A stretch of DNA of 64,000 nt from Verrucomicrobiota bacterium (lineage in GTDB: Bacteria; Verrucomicrobiota; Verrucomicrobiia; Verrucomicrobiales; DEV007), in contig QQNE01000007.1 of NCBI GenBank assembly GCA_003402735.1, forward strand, positions 1 to 64,000, in the 5' to 3' direction. Shown one piece after another: positions 54,092 to 61,941 of this stretch; position 1 is the first letter of the stretch; each line of letters starts with the position of its first letter. Under the pieces are notes generated by a model. The model made no database searches, had not been told where the DNA came from, and saw nothing but the letters and a program-made list of their open reading frames with translations. Made by a program: the position numbers and the translations under genes.

Positions 54092-54325
54092 AGCCCGCTC
54101 TAGTTAGGGAGGGAGGGCCGGGATTCAAGCGGCAACTCGATTTTTCGTATGCGAGGGCGGCAAAATCGTGCGGATTCCCCTCATCCACCCGCCGACGGGA
54201 TTTCGACCTTTTCGGAGAGATCCCCGAGCCGCACCTTCACGTCGGAACCGAAGACGACGCACGGCCGGGCGCGAGGGCGCGGGTTCCCGCCTTGTCATTC
54301 CGCGAACTTGGCGGAGGATGGAACC

Positions 54326-56047
54326 ATGGCAGGGATTGCGATGCTGGCAGCGGTAGACGGAATGCCTCCGCTCTTTGCCCTGCTCGCGGTGATGCTGGTC
54401 TCGGTGGTCCTGGTTTCGCTGCTGCTGTTGCGGTTCCAGCAGTCGCTCCTCGTCGCCTACTTTTGCTGCGGGATCCTCATCGCCAACGCCGGGATCATGA
54501 ATCACTTCGGCGGCGGTTCCTCGCGCGAGGCGGTGCAGCAGATGGCGAACTTCGGCGTGGTCCTCTTGATGTTCGTGATCGGCCTGGAATTCTCCGTGAG
54601 CGAACTGCGCTTCTTGCGGCGTTATGCACTGACCGGCGGAGGTTTGCAGATGGGCACCTGCCTCCTGATCACGGTGGCCCTGGCTCGCCTCGGAGGTCTG
54701 CCGTGGAATGCCGCGATCGTGCTGGCGGTGACATTGGCCATGAGTTCGACGGCGATCAGCTTGAAGACGCTGCAGGACATGGAGCTATCGAACAGCCGGG
54801 GCGCCCGCTTTGCCCTCGGCGTGGCCATCTTGCAGGATCTGTTCATCATCGCCTTCCTCGTCCTGCTGCCGCTGATTCTCGGAAGCGGGGGCAAGGAAAA
54901 GGCTTGGACCGCGGAACTGGGATGGCTGGCCCTGCGCGGGACCGGGTTTGTCGCCCTGGCCGCAGTGAGCGCCCGGTGGATCATCCCGGCGGTCCTTCAG
55001 GCCGTGGCCCGGACGCGTTCCCGGGAACTCTTCACCCTCGCCATGATGGGCTGCTGTCTCGGCCTGGCCTTCGTCGCCGGCTTGCTCGAACTCAGCCTGG
55101 CGCTCGGCGCGTTCGTGGCCGGACTGGCGGTCAGCGAGACCGTCTTCAAACACCGCATCCTGGCGGACATTCTCCCGATCAAGGATGTCTTCCTCACCCT
55201 GTTCTTCGTGTCGGTGGGCCTGCTGATCGATCTGCACCTCGCCCTCAAGAACATCTGGTTGATTCTCGGCCTCACCCTGGCCCTGACCACGGGCAAAACC
55301 GCGACGATCACGGCGATTGCCTGGCACCTCGGCCTCAGCAATCGGCAGGCACTCCTCGGCGCCTTGTCGCTCGCCAGCGCCGGGGAATTCTCCCTGCTCC
55401 TGCTCCAGGATCCGGGCGTCGGTCCCCTCTGGCCAGCGGACTTGCAGCAATCCCTCGTGGCCGCCTCCGCCTTGTCCATGGGGCTGGTGCCGTTCCTGGT
55501 GCGGCTTGCCGACCCGGTCGCGGAATGGCTGAACGCCCGAAAGCTCGGTCCATCGACCTCCCCCCGCCAAGTCGAGGCCGTGCCCATCCGGCAACGGGTC
55601 AAAGAATTGAAGGGGCACGCCATCATCTGCGGACACGGAGTGGTCGGCTCCGCCCTCAACCAAACCCTGCGCGACGCGGGCATTCCCACCCTGATCGTCG
55701 AGATGAACGTCGACACCGTCCGCCAACTGATGCGGGAGGAGCAAGCGGTGCTTTTTGCCGATGCCGCGCACGAGGAGACCTGGCACTTGGCCCGGCTCCC
55801 CGATGCTGACCTGGTCGCTTTCACGTTCCCGGACGCCACCACCACGGCCGCCGCCTTGCATCACATCCATGAAATCAATCCCGAGGTGGGGGTCATTGCC
55901 AGGGCCCGCTTCGCCCCGGATCTCGCCCGATTGGAACGGCTCGGGGTCCAGGCGGTGATCCATGACGAACGGGAAGCCGCCGCCGCCGCGGTGACCCAGA
56001 CCTTGCGGCTCCTCGGCAATCGTCGGCACCTGCGCGGTTCCCGGTAA
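54326..56047 (+). CDS. KefB-like cation:proton antiporter with TrkA-N domain
   Basis: 573 residues from the ATG at 54326, preceded by GGAGG; the track's start at 54149 is a long upstream extension with no hydrophobic content. 12-13 helices of the CPA2 family (VLLMFVIGLEFSVSELRF, GAFVAGLAVSETVFKHRI, FFVSVGLLIDLHLAL), then a cytoplasmic Rossmann TrkA-N domain (HAIICGHGVVGSALNQTL, EMNVDTVRQLM). Probably K+/H+ or Na+/H+ exchange gated by a nucleotide. A 75-bp gap precedes the Bat operon. Confidence 0.88.
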   Translation: MAGIAMLAAVDGMPPLFALLAVMLVSVVLVSLLLLRFQQSLLVAYFCCGILIANAGIMNHFGGGSSREAVQQMANFGVVLLMFVIGLEFSVSELRFLRRYALTGGGLQMGTCLLITVALARLGGLPWNAAIVLAVTLAMSSTAISLKTLQDMELSNSRGARFALGVAILQDLFIIAFLVLLPLILGSGGKEKAWTAELGWLALRGTGFVALAAVSARWIIPAVLQAVARTRSRELFTLAMMGCCLGLAFVAGLLELSLALGAFVAGLAVSETVFKHRILADILPIKDVFLTLFFVSVGLLIDLHLALKNIWLILGLTLALTTGKTATITAIAWHLGLSNRQALLGALSLASAGEFSLLLLQDPGVGPLWPADLQQSLVAASALSMGLVPFLVRLADPVAEWLNARKLGPSTSPRQVEAVPIRQRVKELKGHAIICGHGVVGSALNQTLRDAGIPTLIVEMNVDTVRQLMREEQAVLFADAAHEETWHLARLPDADLVAFTFPDATTTAAALHHIHEINPEVGVIARARFAPDLARLERLGVQAVIHDEREAAAAAVTQTLRLLGNRRHLRGSR

Positions 56048-56121
56048 GGATGGCGGTCTTCACTTGCAAGGTTCCCGATTTTCCGTATTCAAAATAGCTT
56101 CCATCCGGACTTTCACCGGCG

Positions 56122-57495
56122 ATGACTCCCGAAGAACCCCGTGACCAACCCAGACCGAGCGGGCTGAACTTCTCCCTGCCCGAGCTCCCCCGTTCCACCA
56201 AGGCGATGCCGCCATCGTCCCAGATGCTGCTCGCCGCCGTGGCCATCCTGACCGGACTCAACCTCCTGCTCACCCTGCTGCCCTCCCGCCCCGCGACCTC
56301 CGACGGGTCGCACGCAGAGACCGGCCAACTGCCGACACAAGATCTCAAGAAACTCGCCCTCAAGCTGGAACAACAAGGGCTCACCCAGGCTGCCACCGGT
56401 GCCTGGATGGAATATCTCGCGGCCGCTCCCCTCGATGCCAAGGAAACGGCCGGGATCTGGTTCCGAATCGGCAAGCTCCACCAGGATGCGCATGCCTACG
56501 AACCAGCGCTCAATGCCTTCTATCGGGCCGAAGCCCTGCAACCGGACGACCCCGCCCTCTCCGCCGATCTCGGGCGCCGCATCGAGGAATCCCTTTCCGC
56601 CATGGGCCGCTTCGCCGCCCTCCGCCACGAGTTGGCCGATCGGGTGGCCCTGGACCAGGACGCCGCCAAATCCGCCAGCGCCGTGGTCGCCGAGATCGGC
56701 ACCGAAAAAATCACCGAAGCGGATCTGGACCGGAAGATCGAGGAACGCATCCAAGGCGAGTTGCTGCGCCTCGGAAACAGCCTGCCCGAGCCGGAACGCG
56801 CCAAACAGAAGGAGGCCATGCTCTCCCGGTTCGCCGCCAAGGAGGCCCGGCTCCAATTCCTCCAGCAACTCGTGGCCGAGGAAGTCCTCTACCGCAAAGC
56901 CCTGCAAATCGAGCTGGCAGAAAAACCGGAGGTCCGCCGCCAATTGGAAGAGAACCGCCGCGGCTTCCTGGCCAGTCTGGTGATGCAGCGCCGGCTTGAG
57001 GATTACGCCCGCGTCGGCCCAGATGAAGTCAAGGCTCGCTACGAGGCAAACAAGGAGCTCCTCCGCCTTCCGGAATCCCTGCGCGTCAGCCGGGTCAGCC
57101 TCCCCGATGCCGAGTCCGCGCAAAAACGGATTTCCGCAGGAAGCGCCGGCAGCGATTGGCAGGAACTTCCCGAGCCGCTGCTCAAGGGCCAGCCCGTGCC
57201 CGGATTGAAGGCCGCCACCAAACTCGACGCCCTCTGGTCGGGCCGCAACGGAGAGATCGTCCCCGAGGTCTTCCCGGCGGAGGATGGAACCTTCCACGTC
57301 TTTCTGGTGCGCGAACGGACCGCTTCCCGACTTCCCTCGTTCGAGGAGGTGGCGGACCGGCTGGCTCGGGAAACCCAACACGAAAAGGAACAGCGAACCC
57401 AGGCGGAACTGCTCGATCAGCTGCGCCACGAATTCGACGTCGTGCTGCACCTGGACCGATTCGGGAAGGCGGAGCCGGAGACCACACAGCCGTGA
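56122..57495 (+). CDS. Membrane-anchored TPR / SurA-like peptidyl-prolyl isomerase-type protein
   Basis: 457 residues. N-terminal signal-anchor helix (MLLAAVAILTGLNLLLTLLP, about 35-55), a TPR-like helical pair (TAGIWFRIGKLHQDAHAYEPALNAFYRAEALQPDDP), then a SurA/PpiC layout: chaperone-like helices (VAEIGTEKITEADLDRKIEERI), and a degenerate parvulin domain near the end (PLLKGQPVPGL.. GEIVPEVFPAEDGTFHVFLV). Likely extracytoplasmic folding helper. Its TGA overlaps the GTG of the next gene. Position at the head of the Bat block suggests assisting assembly of Bat proteins. Confidence 0.72.
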   Translation: MTPEEPRDQPRPSGLNFSLPELPRSTKAMPPSSQMLLAAVAILTGLNLLLTLLPSRPATSDGSHAETGQLPTQDLKKLALKLEQQGLTQAATGAWMEYLAAAPLDAKETAGIWFRIGKLHQDAHAYEPALNAFYRAEALQPDDPALSADLGRRIEESLSAMGRFAALRHELADRVALDQDAAKSASAVVAEIGTEKITEADLDRKIEERIQGELLRLGNSLPEPERAKQKEAMLSRFAAKEARLQFLQQLVAEEVLYRKALQIELAEKPEVRRQLEENRRGFLASLVMQRRLEDYARVGPDEVKARYEANKELLRLPESLRVSRVSLPDAESAQKRISAGSAGSDWQELPEPLLKGQPVPGLKAATKLDALWSGRNGEIVPEVFPAEDGTFHVFLVRERTASRLPSFEEVADRLARETQHEKEQRTQAELLDQLRHEFDVVLHLDRFGKAEPETTQP

Positions 57496-58535
57496 AACAA
57501 GGCGCGCTCATTCCGGTCGCTCTGGCAGTGGCTCTGGTCCTCGGGGGTTGCACCGGAGAAAAAAAGACCGACACTCCCGCCTCTCCCCCGGCCGGTCTCG
57601 AAAAAACGGTGGAGCGCGGTCCGGTGAAGGTCACCGTCCGGCTCGACAAAAAGGAACCGACCCTTGCCGACCGACTCCGCCTGCAACTGGAGGTGGTCAG
57701 CGACGAAGCCGTCAAGGTGACCCTGCCTCCCGCGGCCACCGAATTGAATTCGTTTGGCATCCTGGATTTCACCACCTCGCAGGCCGAACGCACCCGCGAC
57801 GGCAAAGTCCGACAAACTCGCGAGTATGTCCTGGAGCCCTTTCTCTCAGGCAAATACACGATTCCACCGTTCGTCTTCACCTTCGCGCGCGAGGGCGAAC
57901 CGGAACACAAATTGGAAACCGAGGCGATCGAGATCGAAGTCAAGTCGCTGCTCCCGGAGGATGCCCAGAACTTGGACATCCACGACATCAACGGCCCGGT
58001 GGACCTGCCAAAACCCCCGAACCGGATGCCCGCCATCGTGCTCGGCACCCTCCTGGGCCTCGCTCTTTTGGCCGGAGCTTGGTCGTTCTGGCGCAACCAT
58101 TGGCGGCCCCGCCAATCCCTCCCGCCTCCGCGCCCGGCCCACGAGATCGCCTTCGACGAATTGCGCGATTTGATCGCTGAAAATCTGCCCGGCTCCGGCC
58201 AGATCAAAACGTTCTATCAGCGCCTCTCAGCCATCTTGCGGCACTACATTGAAAACCGCTTCGGCATTCATGCCCCCGGCCAGACCACCGAGGAGTTCCT
58301 GTCCTGGCAGTCCCGGCATGCAGACAGCGCCCTGGAACGCCGTCACCAGCTTCTTCTCACCCAATTCTTGAAACACTGTGATTTGGTGAAATTCGCTGAA
58401 TTGCAGCCTTCCGAAGCGGAAATCCAGAAGACCTTCGACGCCTGCAAGGAGTTCATCCTGGAGACGCGGGTTCAGGAGCCCCGGGACGCCTCCGCACCAA
58501 CCTCAACCAGCGCCACCCACTCCGATGCGGTTTGA
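57492..58535 (+). CDS. Lipoprotein with BatD-like N-terminus and DUF4381-like C-terminus
   Basis: 347 residues starting at GTG 57492, which overlaps the upstream stop (GTGA); the track's ATG at 57156 is out of context. Lipobox LVLGGC near residue 20. N-terminal beta domain (VTVRLDKKEPTLADRLRLQLEV) like BatD repeats; one membrane helix (AIVLGTLLGLALLAGAWSFW); C-terminal cytoplasmic-type helical region (FYQRLSAILRHYIENRFGIHAPGQTTEEFL) as in DUF4381/BatD ends. In the Bat locus such proteins act with vWA partners and MoxR. Overlaps the BatA gene by 11 bp. Confidence 0.78.
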   Translation: MKQGALIPVALAVALVLGGCTGEKKTDTPASPPAGLEKTVERGPVKVTVRLDKKEPTLADRLRLQLEVVSDEAVKVTLPPAATELNSFGILDFTTSQAERTRDGKVRQTREYVLEPFLSGKYTIPPFVFTFAREGEPEHKLETEAIEIEVKSLLPEDAQNLDIHDINGPVDLPKPPNRMPAIVLGTLLGLALLAGAWSFWRNHWRPRQSLPPPRPAHEIAFDELRDLIAENLPGSGQIKTFYQRLSAILRHYIENRFGIHAPGQTTEEFLSWQSRHADSALERRHQLLLTQFLKHCDLVKFAELQPSEAEIQKTFDACKEFILETRVQEPRDASAPTSTSATHSDAV

Positions 58536-59592
58536 ATCGCCCTGGATGTTCCTCCTGCTCCTCGGCCTGCCCGCGTTGCGCTGGTGGCGGCAGCGGCGCA
58601 TGGGACCGGGTGCGGCCATCCGGTTCTCCTGGACCCAAAATGCCGCGAGAGCCGGTGCCTCCCTGCGACAACGGCTCGGCTTCATCCCCCCGCTCCTCCG
58701 GCTCATCGCCCTCGCCCTTCTCGTGATCGCTCTGGCCAGGCCCCAGCTCGGCATGGAACGCGTCCGCGAAACCAACGAGGGCATCGCGATTGAAATGGTC
58801 CTGGATCGCTCCAGCAGCATGGCGGCGGAGATGAACTTCGAGGGCCGACGGCGCAACCGGCTCGAGGTCGTGAAAGAGGTCTTCAAAACCTTCGTGCTCG
58901 GCGATGGCAAAGAACTCAAGGGACGCGGCAACGACCTGATCGGCATGATCTCGTTCGCCCAGTTTCCCGAGACGGTTTGCCCGCTGACCCTCGGTCACGG
59001 AGCCTTGCCCCAATTCCTCGAGACCGTGCGCCTGGCCGCCCCAAAAAGCCAGGAGGATGGCACCGCCATCGGCGACGCCGTTGCCCTGGCCGCCGCGCGC
59101 CTCAAGACTGCGGAAGAGACCCTGGCTCGACAACTTCCCGACGCCGCCAACCGTTTCGAAATCAAGAGCAAGGTCATGATTCTCCTCTCCGATGGCCAAC
59201 AAACCGCCGGCAAACGCCGCCCGCTGGATTCCGCCAAACTGTCCAAGGAATGGGGCATCAAAATCTACGCCATCGCCGTGACCGGCAAGGAAGAGATGCA
59301 ATCCCAAAACACCTTCTTCGGCCGCTTTCTCCAGCTCGGCACGGCTCCCCAACTCGATACCCGCGATCTCGAGGCCGTGGCCAAGGAAACGGGCGGGAAG
59401 TTCTTTCTGGCGGAAGACGCAAAGTCCCTGGGCAACATTTACAAGGAAATCGATGCCCTTGAGCGGAGCGGGATTGAATCGGTGCGCTACATGGACTACC
59501 GAGAATTGTTCGCCCCATTCGCCGTCCTGGCTTTGCTGTTGGTGGCCTTGGAGACGGGCCTGAACTGCACCATCTTCCGAAAAATCCCATGA
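58525..59592 (+). CDS. BatA-like von Willebrand factor A protein
   Basis: 355 residues. Two N-terminal helices (WMFLLLLGLPALRWW; LLRLIALALLVIALARPQLG), then a vWA domain with MIDAS motif DRSSSM (DxSxS), GMISFAQF and ILLSDGQQTAG, and a C-terminal helix (FAPFAVLALLLVALETGL). Typical membrane-attached BatA. Overlaps the next gene by 4 bp. Metal-ion-dependent protein contacts are the likely function, acting with BatB and a MoxR ATPase that is not in this window. Confidence 0.88.
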   Translation: MRFESPWMFLLLLGLPALRWWRQRRMGPGAAIRFSWTQNAARAGASLRQRLGFIPPLLRLIALALLVIALARPQLGMERVRETNEGIAIEMVLDRSSSMAAEMNFEGRRRNRLEVVKEVFKTFVLGDGKELKGRGNDLIGMISFAQFPETVCPLTLGHGALPQFLETVRLAAPKSQEDGTAIGDAVALAAARLKTAEETLARQLPDAANRFEIKSKVMILLSDGQQTAGKRRPLDSAKLSKEWGIKIYAIAVTGKEEMQSQNTFFGRFLQLGTAPQLDTRDLEAVAKETGGKFFLAEDAKSLGNIYKEIDALERSGIESVRYMDYRELFAPFAVLALLLVALETGLNCTIFRKIP

Positions 59593-61919
59593 ACGCAATC
59601 CGCTTCCAGAGCGTGGCCATGCTCCACTGGTTGTGGCTTCTTCCCATCCTGGTGGCGCTCATCCTCTTCGCCGCAACGCGCCGACGCTCCGCCCTGCGCG
59701 CACTGATCGATGCCGGACTGCTGGAGCGCATCCGCATCTCCGTGAGCCCGGCGCGACGACGCGCCAAGTCGATTCTGGCCCTCGTCGGGCTCGGATTTCT
59801 CGTGATTGGACTCGCCCGGCCCGGCTGGAACCCGAGGGCTGAAACCATCGAGCGCCGCGGACGAGACGTCGTTTTCCTCCTCGATGTCTCCAAGAGCATG
59901 CTCGCCGAAGACTTGGCCCCAAACCGGATGGAACGGGCCAAACTGGCCATCCAGGATGCCGTCGACCGCCTCGCCGGGGACCGGGTCGGTCTCGTGGTCT
60001 TCGCCGGCACCGCCATCGTGAAGTGCCCGCTCACCCTCGACTACGGCTTTTTCCGACTGATGCTGGAGGATGTCTCCACGGACAGCATCTCGCGCGGCGG
60101 CACCCTCATCGGAGACGGCATCCGCAAGGTGCTGGACGACGTGTTCGACGATCAGGAAAAGCAATACAAGGACATCGTCCTCATCACCGACGGCGAAGAC
60201 CACGATAGCTTTCCGGTCGAGGCCGCCGATACCGCCGGAAAACGCGGAGTCCGAATCATTGCGATCGGCCTGGGCGACGAAAACGAGGGCCGCCGAATTC
60301 CCGTCACCGACGATCAGGGCCGCAAAACCTTCCTCACCCACCAAGGCCAGGAAGTCTGGACCAAGCTCGATGCCCACACCTTGCGCAAGATGGTGAACGC
60401 CACTCCCGGCGGAAAATACCTCAACGTCGCCACCGGAACGATCGATCTCGGCCAAGTCTATGCCGAACTCATCGCCACCGCCGAAAAAAAGGACTTGGAA
60501 TCCGCCACCATCAAACGCTACGACGAAAAGTTTCAGATCTTCCTGGCCATTGCCCTGATCCTGTTGGGAATCGATGCCGGACTCTCCGAACGACGCCGGA
60601 TCGCGCCCTCCTCCGCTGCCCTTTGCGCCTGCCTGTTGCTCCTCCCCTCCGAATCCCACGCGGTGGCCACCGGAAAATTGGTCCGCCAGGGAAACGAGGC
60701 GTTTGCCAAGGGAGATTGGAACACGGCCCGGGAACGCTTTGAAGAAGCTTCCGTGGCAGACCCCGAATCCGCCCAGATCTCGTTCAACCTCGGCGCGGTC
60801 TCTTACCGTCAGGAAGACTTCGCCAAGGCGCTGGAACATTTCTCCGAGGCCTCGCTCCGGGCCAAGGAACCGATCTTGGCCGCCCGGGCCCAATACAACA
60901 TGGGCAACTGCGCCTTCCGCCAGGCGCAACGGCAAAAAGACAGCGATCTGGAAAAGGCGATCAAAGAATGCCAGGCCAGTGTCTCCCACTATCAGGGCGC
61001 CCTCCGACTCGATCCCGGTCACCAACAGGCCTCCGAAAACATCGAGGTCGTTCGTCTCTTCCTGAAAAACCTGCTGGATGAACAAAAGCGCCGTCAGGAA
61101 GAACAACAACAGAAGGACGAGATCGGCCAGAAATTGAAGGAATTGATCGAACGCCAACAGACCGCCCTCAACGACAACGGTCGCCTCGCCACTTCCCGCG
61201 GTCCCGCCAGCGATCCCGCACCCGCCGACTGGCAAAACGGCGTGAAAAAACTGCCCGGGGACCAGGAAACGTTGCAGGCCGATACCGCCGACCTTCTGAC
61301 CAAGATGCAGCAACGCATCCAATCCACGCCTCCCCCACCCAGCACCGGCACCTCCCCGGGAAACACGCCAACGCCAACGCCAGATCCAAACACCAAACTC
61401 ACCGCCGCCTCCCAACACGTGGGAGCCGCCGTGAACGAACAAGGCGCCGCACTCGAACCCCTGCGCCAACAAGCCCTCTCACAAGCCCAGCCACACCAAG
61501 CCAAAGCCCTCGAAGAACTCGTCCTCGCCCTCCAGGAACTCAGCAACCCACCCGATCCCTCCAATCAGAACGACAAATCCGATCAGAACGACAAATCCGA
61601 TCAGAACGACAAATCCGATCAGAACGACAAATCCGATCAGAGCGACAAATCCGATCAGAGCGACAAATCCGATCAGAGCGACAAATCCGATCAGAACGAC
61701 AAATCCGATCAGAGCGACAAATCCGATCAGAGCGACAAATCCGATCAGGACGCCCAGTCGGACCCGTCCAAGTCAGAAGATCCTGACAACCAGCCCCAAC
61801 AAGCCCAGGCGGCCCCCGTCAATGAACAAGCGCGCGACATCCTCGATGAGGAAAAGGAAAACCAGCGCCGCCGTTTGCCCGTTGCCGGTGGCGGTCGCCC
61901 GGTCGACAAAGATTGGTGA
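59589..61919 (+). CDS. BatB-BatC fusion: vWA, TPR and low-complexity tail
   Basis: 776 residues. N-terminal BatB: two helices, vWA with DVSKSM MIDAS motif, VVFAGTA and IVLITDGEDHDS, and a helix (IFLAIALILLGIDAGL) around 320. Then a second signal-like segment (CACLLLLPSESHA), TPR repeats (RQGNEAFAKGDWNTARERFEEA.., FNLGAVSYRQEDFAKALEHF) and a long polar tail holding ten hexapeptide repeats (D/N-Q-N/S-D-K-S). BatB and BatC are separate in most bacteria, so this is a fusion. It is probably anchored with the TPR part outside the cytoplasm. Confidence 0.85.
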   Translation: MNAIRFQSVAMLHWLWLLPILVALILFAATRRRSALRALIDAGLLERIRISVSPARRRAKSILALVGLGFLVIGLARPGWNPRAETIERRGRDVVFLLDVSKSMLAEDLAPNRMERAKLAIQDAVDRLAGDRVGLVVFAGTAIVKCPLTLDYGFFRLMLEDVSTDSISRGGTLIGDGIRKVLDDVFDDQEKQYKDIVLITDGEDHDSFPVEAADTAGKRGVRIIAIGLGDENEGRRIPVTDDQGRKTFLTHQGQEVWTKLDAHTLRKMVNATPGGKYLNVATGTIDLGQVYAELIATAEKKDLESATIKRYDEKFQIFLAIALILLGIDAGLSERRRIAPSSAALCACLLLLPSESHAVATGKLVRQGNEAFAKGDWNTARERFEEASVADPESAQISFNLGAVSYRQEDFAKALEHFSEASLRAKEPILAARAQYNMGNCAFRQAQRQKDSDLEKAIKECQASVSHYQGALRLDPGHQQASENIEVVRLFLKNLLDEQKRRQEEQQQKDEIGQKLKELIERQQTALNDNGRLATSRGPASDPAPADWQNGVKKLPGDQETLQADTADLLTKMQQRIQSTPPPPSTGTSPGNTPTPTPDPNTKLTAASQHVGAAVNEQGAALEPLRQQALSQAQPHQAKALEELVLALQELSNPPDPSNQNDKSDQNDKSDQNDKSDQNDKSDQSDKSDQSDKSDQSDKSDQNDKSDQSDKSDQSDKSDQDAQSDPSKSEDPDNQPQQAQAAPVNEQARDILDEEKENQRRRLPVAGGGRPVDKDW
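61563..61742 (+). repeat. 18-bp coding tandem repeat, ten copies
   Basis: AATCAGAACGACAAATCC-type units encode (N/D)Q(N/S)DKS ten times within the BatB-BatC tail. Differences are almost only AAC versus AGC at the third codon, so the array is young and likely to vary in copy number between strains by slippage, always keeping frame. Confidence 0.95.
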
Positions 61920-61941
61920 GCCTGACATTCGTCCCCCTGCC

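Noticed and set aside
59496-61472. 658-residue minus-strand ORF opposite BatA/BatB
   Set aside because: Antisense shadow spanning two overlapping vWA genes; no start context or motifs.
61563-61742. 18-bp repeats as CRISPR or a MITE
   Set aside because: In-frame hexapeptide repeat inside a coding region, no spacers or terminal repeats.
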